From Pseudomonas sp. (GTDB lineage: Bacteria > Pseudomonadota > Gammaproteobacteria > Pseudomonadales > Pseudomonadaceae): DNA of 35,148 nt. The position numbers and the translations under genes were made by a program. The stretch's first letter is position 1, and the number at the start of each line of letters is the position of its first letter. Positions 8,211 through 16,751 of the stretch are shown in pieces. The stretch is from positions 1 to 35,148 of the forward strand of contig NZ_JAQGNX010000101.1 of assembly GCF_028293835.1 (NCBI RefSeq). Direction: 5' to 3'. The notes beneath the pieces were generated by a model. It had not been told where the DNA came from and ran no database searches. It saw only the letters and a program-made list of their open reading frames with translations.

Positions 8211-9410
8211 TCAGTTGGATAGTTTTCCGTCCGCTAAAGAAAACCCCGACCACAGCTCTTCCACGTTAGTAATTCCCCATTCTTCCGCTGACTCGATCTG
8301 AATGATCTTGTCAGATTCGTCAGGACTGGCTAAGTCAATAATCTGATGTGAGAGAGGTTTTTTTGTTCGCATAGACAGAAATACTTTCACTTTCGGTGCA
8401 ATAAGCGAAAGCCCATTCTGCTCAATCACTACACCTAAACGACCGCTTTTAAGGCTGACCAACGCGCCAATCGGATAGATACCCACTGTTTTGACGAAGT
8501 GCCGGAAAATGGTCTCATCGAAGTGCCCCTTCCAGGACGCCATCTCGCGGATAGTGTGCGCAGGGCCCCAGCCTTTCTTGTACGGACGTTCAGACGTTAC
8601 GGCGTCATAGACATCACACACCGCACCCATTCTGGCGAACAGGCTGATTTGGTCCCCGGCCAAAGCGTGGGGATAACCGGAGCCGTCGATCTTTTCGTGG
8701 TGATGCAGGCAGACGTCCATGACCTGAGCGCTAAAGCCTTCGGCACTTTCAAGAATTTTCAGGCCTTCCTCGGGGTGGTTCTTCATGCGCTCGAACTCTT
8801 CAAAGGTCAGCTTTCCGGCCTTGTCGAGAATACTGCTGCAAATCATCATTTTGCCTACATCGTGCATCAGCCCGGCGATCCCGGCTTCCTTGACGTGCTC
8901 CTCGGACAACTTCAGCTGTCGGGCCAGGGCAATCATCAATATGCACACGGCGACAGAGTGCATATAGGTGTAGTCGTCAGACGTCTTCAAGCGGGCCAGG
9001 CTGAGCAATGCGTGGGGATGTCGGAGAATCGAATGGGTGATTTCATCCACCAGTAACGAACCGTCTCCGGGGTCTATTGCTCTTCCCAGTCGCGCATCGT
9101 TAAACATGCGTATAACGGCAGTCTTGGCCCGGTCGCAGATTAACCGAGCCTGAGCCAGCTCCTCATTCAGGCTGGCAGGGGAGGTGCTGGCTGAAGGCGT
9201 CATGGCAGGCTGGGCGCCTATTGGCGGAAAAGTCTCTTTGCCAAAATCGACCCACACCTCATCGACGAACAGCGCTTTGATTCGCAGAATGTCTTGCGCG
9301 TTTTTTATTTCAAAGCTGCCTTTCCACGAGGGGTGATTAGCCCATACGCCGCAGAATTGGTGGATGTGCATGCCAACGGAAACGTCAGAAGTAAGGATTT
9401 TTTTCAGCAC
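8211..9410 (-). CDS. HD-GYP domain c-di-GMP phosphodiesterase with N-terminal DUF3391
   Basis: This 399-residue cytoplasmic protein starts at a GTG (9408-9410). Residues ~1-140 match the DUF3391 domain often found before HD-GYP domains. The HD-GYP domain has the metal-ligand pair H183-D184 in GLMHDVGKMMI and the diagnostic HHHEKIDGSGYP at about 236-247. Its ligands appear intact, so it is probably an active phosphodiesterase that linearises c-di-GMP. The last ~100 residues carry the usual small C-terminal extension. No membrane segment or sensory domain is seen. The gene stands alone, convergent with the amide operon. Its likely role is in the switch between motile and biofilm states, inferred from the family. 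Confidence 0.9.
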   Translation of the reverse strand: MLKKILTSDVSVGMHIHQFCGVWANHPSWKGSFEIKNAQDILRIKALFVDEVWVDFGKETFPPIGAQPAMTPSASTSPASLNEELAQARLICDRAKTAVIRMFNDARLGRAIDPGDGSLLVDEITHSILRHPHALLSLARLKTSDDYTYMHSVAVCILMIALARQLKLSEEHVKEAGIAGLMHDVGKMMICSSILDKAGKLTFEEFERMKNHPEEGLKILESAEGFSAQVMDVCLHHHEKIDGSGYPHALAGDQISLFARMGAVCDVYDAVTSERPYKKGWGPAHTIREMASWKGHFDETIFRHFVKTVGIYPIGALVSLKSGRLGVVIEQNGLSLIAPKVKVFLSMRTKKPLSHQIIDLASPDESDKIIQIESAEEWGITNVEELWSGFSLADGKLSN

Positions 9411-9889
9411 GCGAATTCTCTCTACTGCACTGCGTCCATGCGGGAAGGCAATTCGTAACGTTTTTTTATTTTAGTGACGCTCATGGCCAGTTTTATATCC
9501 CGTCCATCATGGACGGCGATGTGCTGGATTGGCTTCCAGTGATTGCATAGTGCCACTATCGGCGCACTGGTGTCGAAAAGATGTGCGGTCTTGCCGCAGC
9601 CCTACGATTTGCCTTGTCAACAACGCCACTCTCTACCCATCGGGAAGCATCGCGCAAGCGCTCAAATCACCGATGTATTTCCCATTGACCTTTACGTTGC
9701 GACTGCACGAGAGGGGCGGACACGTTATAGATTGATGAAACGCATGCAATTCGTTCCCTCTAGCCCAGAAGTGTTCAGCGGGCGTTTGGGAATTTTTCTC
9801 TGCACTCATGTTCTAATCGCGGCATGGCCCTGGCCTGATGTTCGCAGCGGCCTAGTGAAGCTGCCTTGATGATAAACAGGAGTTACCCA
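9411..9889. other. 479-bp intergenic region with a short palindrome
   Basis: This gap separates the divergent HD-GYP and OmpA-like genes. A perfect inverted repeat, CCGTCCA-TCA-TGGACGG, lies at 9500-9516. It has no T run and could be an operator or small RNA hairpin. The open frames inside (for example 9543-9869) lack a ribosome binding site and read like non-coding sequence. I see no other structured element. Confidence 0.4.
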
Positions 9890-10591
9890 ATGTTTACCTC
9901 GTATCGCTTGATAATTGCCGCTACCGCGTTGGCCGTGTTGGCCGGGTGCGCATCGCCAAATCCCTATAGCAACCAGCAGGCTTCGAGTAATGATTCTGGC
10001 GGCGTCAGTAACACGGCTAAGTATGGCGGTCTGGGTGCTTTGGCAGGCGCCGTCGCAGGGGCTGCGATTGACCATGGCAACCGTGGCAAGGGCGCGTTGA
10101 TTGGCGCTGCAGTAGTGGGCGCCGGTGCTGCCGGATACGGCTATTACGCAGATAAGCAAGAAGCTGCGTTGCGCAAAAGCATGGCCAATACTGGGGTTGA
10201 GGTGCAGCGTCAAGGTGACCAGATCAAGCTGATCATGCCGGGCAATATCACCTTTGCGACCAACTCGTCAGCTATCGCGCCGAGCTTCTATGCACCACTG
10301 AATAATCTTGCTGGTTCACTGAAACAGTACAACCAGAACATGATCGAGATCATCGGTTTTACTGACAGCACCGGCAGCCGTCAGCACAACATGGACTTGT
10401 CATTGCAGCGCGCGCAGAGCGTCAGTACTTACCTGACGTCCCAGGGCATCGATCCTTCGCACCTGGCGGTAGGCGGCCTGGGTCCTGACCAGCCGATTGC
10501 GAGCAACGCCGATGTTAACGGTCGTGCGCAGAACCGTCGGGTTGAGGTCAACCTGAAGCCGATTCCTGGGCAGCAGTATCAGCAGCAGTAA
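9890..10591 (+). CDS. OmpA-family outer-membrane lipoprotein with glycine-zipper region
   Basis: The 233-residue product begins at the ATG at 9890, with CAGGAG at 9877-9882. The N terminus is a lipoprotein signal ending in the lipobox LAGC (Cys near residue 20). A Gly/Ala-rich glycine-zipper segment follows (YGGLGALAGAVAGAAIDHGN and GALIGAAVVGAGAAGYGYYA, about 45-95). The C-terminal ~110 residues are an OmpA/MotB peptidoglycan-binding domain with GFTDSTGSRQHNMDLSLQRA and NRRVEVNLKP. It is expected to tether the outer membrane to peptidoglycan. Homologues are usually annotated OmpA-family or YiaD-like. A REP doublet follows 19 bp after the stop. Confidence 0.9.
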   Translation: MFTSYRLIIAATALAVLAGCASPNPYSNQQASSNDSGGVSNTAKYGGLGALAGAVAGAAIDHGNRGKGALIGAAVVGAGAAGYGYYADKQEAALRKSMANTGVEVQRQGDQIKLIMPGNITFATNSSAIAPSFYAPLNNLAGSLKQYNQNMIEIIGFTDSTGSRQHNMDLSLQRAQSVSTYLTSQGIDPSHLAVGGLGPDQPIASNADVNGRAQNRRVEVNLKPIPGQQYQQQ

Positions 10592-10610
10592 GATGCGCGC
10601 CACCACCCCT

Positions 10611-10702
10611 CTGTAGGAGCCAACTTGTTGGCGAGGCGGCCACCGCTGTGTGTCAGGCGAACCGTAGCGCTGCGGATATCGCCAACACGTTGGCTCCTAC
10701 AG
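10611..10702. repeat. REP doublet 1 (inverted pair)
   Basis: Two inverted arms (CTGTAGGAGCCAACTTGTTG and its complement ending GTTGGCTCCTACAG) flank a ~40-bp variable centre between the OmpA-like gene and the convergent acyltransferase. The form is the Pseudomonas REP/REPIN type mobilised by RAYT proteins. No RAYT gene is in this window. Confidence 0.85.
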
Positions 10703-10709
10703 AACGCCT

Positions 10710-11618
10710 TCAACCTTTCGCCGGATACTGCCGGTGCATCTCATCCAGTAACAAATCTTTCTCATCCCACAGCTTGTTGATCCACTGCTGGAATTCCAGG
10801 CGGTATTCGCCGTCCTGGTCGTAGTTTTTGCCGATGAACTGCGGCGGAATTTTGATTTCTTCGAAATGCACCACGATCTCGTTGACGTTACCGCACAACA
10901 AGTCCCAATAGCCTGGCCGTCCGCCGGGGTAATGAATGGTCACGTTGACGATGGATTGCAATTGCTCACCCATGGCGTCCAGCACAAACGCAATGCCGCC
11001 CGCTTTTGGCTTGAGCAGGTAGCGAAACGGTGACCGCTGTTCGGCGTGCTTGCTCTCGCTGAAGCGAGTGCCTTCGACGAAGTTGAAGATACCCACCGGA
11101 TTGTTGCGAAACTTGTCGCAGGTGCGGCGGGTGGTTTCCAGGTCTTTGCCTTTCTTCTCGGGGTGCCTGGCCAGGTAAGCCTTGGAGTAGCGCTTCATGA
11201 ACGGGAAGCCCAGCGCCCACCATGCCAGGCCGATCACCGGCACCCAGATCAACTCTTGCTTGAGGAAAAACTTCAGCGGACGTATGCGCCGGTTCAGCAC
11301 GTATTGCAGCACCATGATGTCGACCCAGCTTTGATGGTTGCTGGTGATCAGATACGAGTGCTGATAGTCCAATCCCTCAAGCCCACTGAGGTGCCAGCGA
11401 GTATCGCGTAGCAACTTCATCCAGGCTTTGTTGTTGCTGATCCAGGCCTCATGAATGTGGCCCATCAACCAGTCGGTGAAGCGTTGCGCTGCGGGGAAGG
11501 GCAGGCACAGCTTAAAGAGGGCGACGATGAATAGAGGCGTGCAGCAAACAATGGTGTTCAGCGCCAACAGCAGCGAGGCAATGACGCCGCGCAAGGGAGC
11601 AGGTAAAGAATCCAGCAT
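10710..11618 (-). CDS. Lysophospholipid acyltransferase (YihG/PlsC-like)
   Basis: This 302-residue inner-membrane protein has the acyltransferase block I motif NHQSWVDIM (HX4D type, about residue 94) and a later block FVEGTRFSESKHAEQ. Its N-terminal hydrophobic segment (about 12-38) would anchor it in the membrane. It probably transfers an acyl chain to a lysophosphatidate-type lipid; E. coli YihG is of similar length. The start is the ATG at 11618, with GGAGG 11 bases upstream. An in-frame TTG at 11627 is closer to that GGAGG but spaced too tightly. It lies 83 bp downstream of pta on the same strand, separated by a GC-rich stem-loop. Confidence 0.82.
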   Translation of the reverse strand: MLDSLPAPLRGVIASLLLALNTIVCCTPLFIVALFKLCLPFPAAQRFTDWLMGHIHEAWISNNKAWMKLLRDTRWHLSGLEGLDYQHSYLITSNHQSWVDIMVLQYVLNRRIRPLKFFLKQELIWVPVIGLAWWALGFPFMKRYSKAYLARHPEKKGKDLETTRRTCDKFRNNPVGIFNFVEGTRFSESKHAEQRSPFRYLLKPKAGGIAFVLDAMGEQLQSIVNVTIHYPGGRPGYWDLLCGNVNEIVVHFEEIKIPPQFIGKNYDQDGEYRLEFQQWINKLWDEKDLLLDEMHRQYPAKG

Positions 11619-11649
11619 GTGGGCCAAGGCCTCCGCAAAAGATATCGGA

Positions 11650-11673
11650 TGCCGCCGGGACGATCCGGCGGCA
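11650..11673 (-). other. GC-rich stem-loop between pta and acyltransferase
   Basis: A perfect 9-bp stem TGCCGCCGG / CCGGCGGCA with a six-base loop, in the pta-acyltransferase spacer. No T run follows on the minus strand, so it is more likely an mRNA processing or stability hairpin than a terminator. Confidence 0.4.
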
Positions 11674-11701
11674 CTGGTTGATGTAAGTAAGGGTTAGGGC
11701 G

Positions 11702-13792
11702 TCACGACAACTTGGCCGCCTGAATGGCTGTCAGCGCGATGGTATAGACGATGTCGTCGACCTGAGCGCCGCGAGGCAGGTCGTTGACCGGCTTTCGCAG
11801 GCCTTGCAGCATTGGGCCCAGGCTGACGCAATCGGCGCTGCGCTGTACCGCCTTGTAGGTGGTGTTGCCGGTATTCAGGTCCGGGAACACAAACACCGTT
11901 GCGCGGCCGGCAACCGGACTGTTCGGCGCCAGTTGCCGGGCAACGTCTTCATTGGCGGCGGCATCGTATTGCAACGGACCGTCGATTTGCAGATCACTTT
12001 GCGCCCGGTGGGCCAGTTGGGTGGCTTCACGGACTTTTTCAACCTCTTCGCCACTGGCCGACTCACCACTGGAATAACTGATCATCGCCACCCTTGGGGC
12101 AATGCCGAACGCCACCGCCGAGTCAGCACTTTGCAGGGCAATTTCGGCCAACTCGGCCGCCGTTGGGTGCGGGTTCATGATGCAGTCGCCGTACATCAGC
12201 ACCTGTTCCGGAAACAGCATGAAAAACACCGACGACACCAGCGTGCAGCCTGGCGCAGTCTTGATTAGTTGCAGGGCTGGGCGAATGGTATTCGCCGTCG
12301 AGTGAATAACCCCTGAGACCAAGCCGTCAACTTCGTCCAACGCCAGCATCATGGTGCCAATCACCACGGTATCTTCCAACTGCTGCTCAGCCATCGGCGC
12401 ATTCAGGTTTTTGTTTTTACGCAGTTCGACCATGGGCGCGATGTAGCGCTCGCGGATCAGGTCGGGGTCGAGAATTTCCAAACCCTGCGGCAGCTCGATG
12501 CCTTGAGCCTGGGCCACGGCATACACTTCCTCAGGTTTGGCCAACAGCACGCAACGGGCGATGCCCCGCGCCTGACAGATCGCCGCCGCTTGAATGGTCA
12601 GCGGTTCACTGCCCTCAGGCAGCACGATGCGCTTGTTGGCGTTTTGTGCACGCTGGATCAGTTGATAGCGGAACACTGCTGGCGACAGGCGCATCTCCCG
12701 TGGCGTGCCGCATTGCTGATGCAACCATTTCGCGTCCAGATGCCCGGCGACGAAATCGGTAATGGTCTCGGCGCGCTCGCGGTCGTCAATGGGAATTTCT
12801 TTATTCAGCTGGTTCAACTGGTTGGCGGTGTCGTAAGAGCCGGTACTGACGGATAACACCGGTAAACCGGCCTGCAATGCGCCGCGACACAATTCCATGA
12901 TCCGCGGATCCGGCACTGTGTCGCTGGTCAGCAACAGGCCGGCCAATGGCACGCCGTTCATGGCGGCAAGGCTCACGGCGAGGATGATGTCATCGCGGTC
13001 GCCAGGCGTTACCACCAATACGCCGGGCTTGAGCAGCGCCACCGTATTGAGCACGGTGCGTGCGCAGATGATGACCTTCGACATCCGCCGTTGTTCGTAG
13101 TCGCCCGCATTAAGGATTTGCGCACCCAGCAGCTCGGCGACGTCCCGGGTACGCGGGTCGTTGAGGTCGGATTGAAACGGGATGCAGCCCAGCAGGCGGA
13201 ATTCACCGCTGCGCAGAAGTGGCGAATGCTCTTTCAGGCGCGAGGCGAAGGCCTCCATGCTTTCATCGGTGCGCACTTTGTTCAGAATCACACCGAGGAC
13301 TTTCGGATCTCTTGGACCGCCAAACAGCTGCGCTTGTAGTTCGACCCGGCCAGACAGCTCGGTCAGTACGTCGTTTTCCGGCGCCGAGACGAGGATCACG
13401 TCGGCGTCCAGGCTTTTAGCCAAATGCAGATTGACCCGCGCGGCGTAGCTGGCGTGGCGAGTCGGGACCATACCCTCGACAATCAGCACGTCTTTGCCGA
13501 TGGCGGCTTCTTGATAGAGCTGGATGATTTCTTCCAGCAGCTCATCAAGCTGACCGTCGCCAAGCATCCGCTCGACGTGTGCCAGCCCCAGCGGCTTAGG
13601 TGGCTTCAAGCCGTGGGTGCGGGCGATAAGCTCAGTCGAGCGCTCTGGTCCGAGGTCGCCGGGGTGCGGTTGGGCGATGGGTTTGAAAAAGCCAACCTTG
13701 AGTCCTGCGCGTTCAAGGGTACGCACCAGCCCGAGGCTGATAGAGGTCAAACCCACACCAAAGTCGGTAGGGGCGATAAAAAAAGTTTGCAT
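11702..13792 (-). CDS. pta: Phosphate acetyltransferase (long, DRTGG/BioD-like N-terminal type)
   Basis: The 696-residue product interconverts acetyl-CoA plus phosphate with acetyl phosphate plus CoA. The N-terminal third is a BioD-like P-loop-type domain beginning MQTFFIAPTDFGVGLTSISL. The middle is a DRTGG domain with TPGDRDDIILAVSLAAMNGV. The C-terminal ~330 residues are the catalytic PTA domain (RIVLPEGSEPLTIQAA, DEVDGLVSGVIHSTANTIRP, VAMISYSSGESASGEEVEKV, VFPDLNTGNTTYKAVQRSA). Length and order match the ~700-residue Pseudomonas enzymes. The start is the ATG at 13792, where homology begins; the frame continues 54 codons upstream without similarity. No ackA is adjacent, unlike the P. aeruginosa arrangement I recall. 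A DUF3565 gene lies upstream instead. Confidence 0.93.
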   Translation of the reverse strand: MQTFFIAPTDFGVGLTSISLGLVRTLERAGLKVGFFKPIAQPHPGDLGPERSTELIARTHGLKPPKPLGLAHVERMLGDGQLDELLEEIIQLYQEAAIGKDVLIVEGMVPTRHASYAARVNLHLAKSLDADVILVSAPENDVLTELSGRVELQAQLFGGPRDPKVLGVILNKVRTDESMEAFASRLKEHSPLLRSGEFRLLGCIPFQSDLNDPRTRDVAELLGAQILNAGDYEQRRMSKVIICARTVLNTVALLKPGVLVVTPGDRDDIILAVSLAAMNGVPLAGLLLTSDTVPDPRIMELCRGALQAGLPVLSVSTGSYDTANQLNQLNKEIPIDDRERAETITDFVAGHLDAKWLHQQCGTPREMRLSPAVFRYQLIQRAQNANKRIVLPEGSEPLTIQAAAICQARGIARCVLLAKPEEVYAVAQAQGIELPQGLEILDPDLIRERYIAPMVELRKNKNLNAPMAEQQLEDTVVIGTMMLALDEVDGLVSGVIHSTANTIRPALQLIKTAPGCTLVSSVFFMLFPEQVLMYGDCIMNPHPTAAELAEIALQSADSAVAFGIAPRVAMISYSSGESASGEEVEKVREATQLAHRAQSDLQIDGPLQYDAAANEDVARQLAPNSPVAGRATVFVFPDLNTGNTTYKAVQRSADCVSLGPMLQGLRKPVNDLPRGAQVDDIVYTIALTAIQAAKLS

Positions 13793-13898
13793 GCGGACAT
13801 CTCGATTGAGCAGTGCAGGGGCGGCTGCGGGCCGCCAGCAAAAATATCGGTTTACGTCACGTATTCTTTCAGGACACCGGCGGTTTATGCGCGGCGAC

Positions 13899-14117
13899 TC
13901 AATGGGGCGTAAGGTTATCGCTATCTGTGCCTTGCGCACACCAGCCACAGGCAAAGCTTTTACCTATTTGTTGTTGCCGCTTCAACGGATCGAGTACCCA
14001 CGCCCGTGATTGCCAAGGCGGTTGATGGCGAAGATGTTGCGTGTGGCCACAAGAAAGCACCGCGATCCAGTGGCCGTCTTCATCCTGTCGAAAATCAATG
14101 ATGGTGCTGCTGTGCAA
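13899..14117 (-). CDS. DUF3565 domain protein
   Basis: A small 72-residue protein of the DUF3565 family, recognised by the compact block LSCGHTQHLRHQPPWQSRAW followed by a C-terminal CGWC. The CGH and CxxC cysteines and histidines could bind a metal; the function is not known to me. The likely start is TTG at 14117, with GGACGG about eight bases upstream; no better ATG is in frame. It is 106 bp upstream of pta on the same strand and divergent from slyD. Confidence 0.75.
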   Translation of the reverse strand: MHSSTIIDFRQDEDGHWIAVLSCGHTQHLRHQPPWQSRAWVLDPLKRQQQIGKSFACGWCAQGTDSDNLTPH

Positions 14118-14206
14118 AGGGCCGTCCGTCAGAGTTGCGTTCGCTTTCGGGCGAGTGCTTGGTTAAACTTGCTCGTTCTTCAATTCTCAAGCAAAGGTCT
14201 CGCCCC

Positions 14207-14692
14207 ATGCCGATCGCCGCGAACAAGGCTGTCTCCATCGACTATACCCTGACCAACGACGCTGGTGAGGTCATCGACAGTTCTGCTGGCGGCGCGCCGC
14301 TGGTCTACTTGCAAGGTGCAGGTAACATCATCCCTGGGCTGGAAAAAGCACTGGATGGCAAGAACGTTGGCGACCAACTGAAAGTCTCCATCGAACCCGA
14401 AGACGCTTACGGCGAGTACCAGGCCGAACTGGTCAGCACCTTGAGCCGCAGCATGTTCGAAGGCGTCGATGAACTCGAAGTGGGTATGCAATTCCATGCG
14501 TCTGGCCCTGACGGCAGCATGCAAATCGTTACCGTCCGTGATCTTGACGGCGACGACGTTACCGTTGATGGCAACCACCCATTGGCCGGCCAGCGCCTGA
14601 ACTTCGACGTCAAAATCGTCGAGATTCGCGATGCCAGCCAGGAAGAAGTTGCCCACGGTCACGTGCATGGCGAAGGCGGCCATCACCACTGA
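14207..14692 (+). CDS. slyD: FKBP-type peptidyl-prolyl isomerase SlyD
   Basis: This 161-residue cytoplasmic prolyl isomerase/chaperone begins at the ATG at 14207. The FKBP core has VSIDYTLTNDAGEVIDSS, LVYLQGAGNIIPGLEKALDG and EPEDAYGEYQAELV. An inserted IF (chaperone) domain covers about 75-125, and the second FKBP part ends LNFDVKIVEIRDAS. The C terminus is a short histidine-rich tail (HGHVHGEGGHHH), the nickel-binding signature of SlyD, much shorter than in E. coli. The frame extends 24 codons upstream without similarity. SlyD can deliver nickel to hydrogenase or urease in other bacteria. Confidence 0.92.
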   Translation: MPIAANKAVSIDYTLTNDAGEVIDSSAGGAPLVYLQGAGNIIPGLEKALDGKNVGDQLKVSIEPEDAYGEYQAELVSTLSRSMFEGVDELEVGMQFHASGPDGSMQIVTVRDLDGDDVTVDGNHPLAGQRLNFDVKIVEIRDASQEEVAHGHVHGEGGHHH

Positions 14693-14720
14693 TTTGTGCT
14701 GCTAAGCTGAGTTAGCTGGC

Positions 14721-14787
14721 AAGGCGCCCTGACAGGTTGTGTGGAAACGACGGTCTCGTTTTCGCGGCCTGATGCGGGCGCCTTTTT
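14721..14787 (+). terminator. Nested long stem-loop with T tract after slyD
   Basis: AAGGCGCC (14721-14728) pairs perfectly with GGCGCCTT (14777-14784), followed by more T. Inside, CAGG (14733-14736) pairs with CCTG (14768-14771), and GGAAACGA (14743-14750) pairs with the TCGTTTTC at 14756-14763. The whole is an extended interrupted hairpin ending in a U run, 27 bp before the glutathione peroxidase gene. It is probably the slyD terminator, but the size also allows a regulatory leader or a small RNA. Confidence 0.6.
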
Positions 14788-14813
14788 AGTCCGCTCGTTA
14801 TTTGGAGTTCGTC

Positions 14814-15296
14814 ATGAGTGCTTTTCACGACACGGTTTTAAAAGCTCTGGATGGCCAGGACCTGCCTCTCGCGCCCCTTAAAGGCAAAGTAGTGTTGGTG
14901 GTCAACGTCGCGTCCAAGTGTGGCCTGACGCCGCAATACGCAGCGCTGGAAAAGCTTTATCAGGACTACCGAGATAAAGGCTTCAGCGTGCTGGGCTTGC
15001 CCTGCAATCAGTTCGCCGGCCAGGAACCTGGCACTCAGGAAGACATTCAAACCTTCTGCAGTGTGAACTACGGCGTGACCTTTTCGCTGGGCAGCAAACT
15101 CGAAGTAAACGGCGATCATCGTCATTCGCTATACCGTCTGCTGGCGGGCGAAGGTGCCGAGTTTCCGGGCGACATCACGTGGAATTTCGAAAAGTTTCTG
15201 GTAGGAAAAGACGGTCGGGTGTTAGCGCGGTTTTCGCCTCGCACGCCGCCAGATGATATCTCTGTGATCCACGCCATAGAGAAAGCGCTTAAGTGA
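14814..15296 (+). CDS. Glutathione peroxidase (thioredoxin-fold, BtuE/Gpx type)
   Basis: This 160-residue thiol peroxidase starts at the ATG at 14814, with TTGGAG upstream. The peroxidatic cysteine is C36 in NVASKCGLTPQY. The second family block LGLPCNQFAGQEPG supplies C64 and the catalytic Gln70. The tetrad Trp is in ITWNFEKFLVGKDG. It is the Cys form, not a selenoprotein, and probably uses thioredoxin or glutathione to reduce hydroperoxides. A structured element separates it from slyD, so expression may be independent. Confidence 0.92.
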   Translation: MSAFHDTVLKALDGQDLPLAPLKGKVVLVVNVASKCGLTPQYAALEKLYQDYRDKGFSVLGLPCNQFAGQEPGTQEDIQTFCSVNYGVTFSLGSKLEVNGDHRHSLYRLLAGEGAEFPGDITWNFEKFLVGKDGRVLARFSPRTPPDDISVIHAIEKALK

Positions 15297-15479
15297 TTGG
15301 CCCAGTTTGCCCGCCGGGCTGTCCCGCAGTCCCGGCACGTCGTCCTTTGTAGCTCCTCGTCGCTCGATGGGTCCCGCTAGTTGCCCTTAATCACCTGAAT
15401 CAATAGTGCTGGCAGGCGCGGGTGACCGGTCATATGCTGAGCGCCATGGCATCGCCAATGACTTTTCGAGGAGCGCTAC

Positions 15480-16583
15480 ATGCCGGTCAAAGCTTTATTC
15501 AAACCTTTCAGCCTGGGTAGTTTGCAGCTGCCTTCTCGCGTCGTAATGGCACCGATGACCCGTTCGTTTTCTCCGGGCGGTGTGCCGAACTCCAAGGTTA
15601 TTGAGTACTACCGTCGTCGGGCTGCTGCGGGTGTTGGTTTGATCATTACCGAGGGCACGACAGTCGGTCACAAGGCCTCCAACGGTTACCCGAGCGTCCC
15701 GCAATTTTTTGGTGAAGCCCCGTTGGCAGGCTGGAAAAAAGTCGTTGATGCCGTGCATGCCGAAGGTGCCAGGATCGTTCCGCAACTGTGGCATGTGGGG
15801 GCTGTGCGTCGCCTCGGTACCGAGCCTGATGGCGAGGTGCCCGCTTATGGTCCGATGGAGAAGCTCAAGGACGATAAGGTCGTGGTTCACGGAATGTCGA
15901 AACAAGACATCCAAGACGTCATCGGTGCTTTTGCTCAAGCCGCCAGCGACGCCAAGGCCATGGGCATGGACGGCGTTGAAATCCACGGCGCCCATGGTTA
16001 CCTCGTCGATCAGTTTTTCTGGGACGGCACCAACCAGCGCACCGATGAATACGGCGGCGATATGGCTGGGCGCTCGCGTTTCGCCATCGAGTTGATTGAG
16101 GCCGTGCGTGCTGCGGTCGGTCCCGACTTCCCGATCATCTTGCGTTTCTCACAGTGGAAACAGCAGGATTACAGCGCGCGTCTGGTCCTGACACCGGAAG
16201 CGCTGGGTGAATTCCTCAAACCGTTGTCTGACGCAGGCGTGGATATTTTCCACTGCTCGACACGTCGGTTTTGGGAGCCAGAATTCGAAGGCTCTGAGCT
16301 CAACCTGGCGGGCTGGACGCGCAAGCTGACGGGCAAACCGACTATTACCGTGGGCAGCGTTGGCCTGGATGGCGAGTTCTTGCAGTTCATGGTCGACACC
16401 GACAAGGTCGCGCAACCGGCGAGCCTGGACAACCTGCTGAAACGTTTGAATGACAACGAGTTTGATCTGGTAGCGGTCGGACGTGCATTGTTGGTTGACC
16501 CGGATTGGGCGCAGAAAGTACGTGATGGCCGCGAACGAGACATCCTTCCCTTCAGCCGCGAAGCGTTGACCACGTTACTTTGA
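15480..16583 (+). CDS. NADH:flavin oxidoreductase (Old Yellow Enzyme family)
   Basis: This 367-residue FMN-dependent (beta/alpha)8-barrel protein has GAGGAG at 15468-15473 just before its ATG. It starts with the family pattern LFKPFSLGSLQLPSRVVMAP. Other conserved blocks are PQLWHVGAVRR, the FMN/substrate-site segment VEIHGAHGYLVDQFFWDGTN (about residue 165), DEYGGDMAGRSRF, and near the end VGRALLVDPDWAQKV. It is expected to reduce activated alkenes or nitro compounds using NAD(P)H. The physiological substrate is unknown. It stands alone, followed by REP doublet 2. Confidence 0.9.
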   Translation: MPVKALFKPFSLGSLQLPSRVVMAPMTRSFSPGGVPNSKVIEYYRRRAAAGVGLIITEGTTVGHKASNGYPSVPQFFGEAPLAGWKKVVDAVHAEGARIVPQLWHVGAVRRLGTEPDGEVPAYGPMEKLKDDKVVVHGMSKQDIQDVIGAFAQAASDAKAMGMDGVEIHGAHGYLVDQFFWDGTNQRTDEYGGDMAGRSRFAIELIEAVRAAVGPDFPIILRFSQWKQQDYSARLVLTPEALGEFLKPLSDAGVDIFHCSTRRFWEPEFEGSELNLAGWTRKLTGKPTITVGSVGLDGEFLQFMVDTDKVAQPASLDNLLKRLNDNEFDLVAVGRALLVDPDWAQKVRDGRERDILPFSREALTTLL

Positions 16584-16598
16584 TTGATAGCCAGTCAT

Positions 16599-16666
16599 CT
16601 GTAGGGGCCAACTGTTGGCGAGGCGTCTCCGATCCGGGCCTCTCGCCAACGCGTTGGCTCCTACAG
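16599..16666. repeat. REP doublet 2 (inverted pair)
   Basis: The left arm CTGTAGGGGCCAACTGTTGG and the right arm CGCCAACGCGTTGGCTCCTA with CAG face each other around a short centre. It lies 16 bp after the oxidoreductase stop, between convergent genes. Confidence 0.85.
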
Positions 16667-16751
16667 GTCCGTGGATTGCCAAGGATTGGGGGCAGATCGA
16701 GCTTCGGTGGAAGCGAACGTGTTCGCGAAGGCCACGCCACAGGGGTTCAAG

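Noticed and set aside
9543..9869. 108-residue open frame before the OmpA-like gene
   Set aside because: No ribosome binding site, no recognisable composition or motif, and it ends inside the OmpA-like leader.
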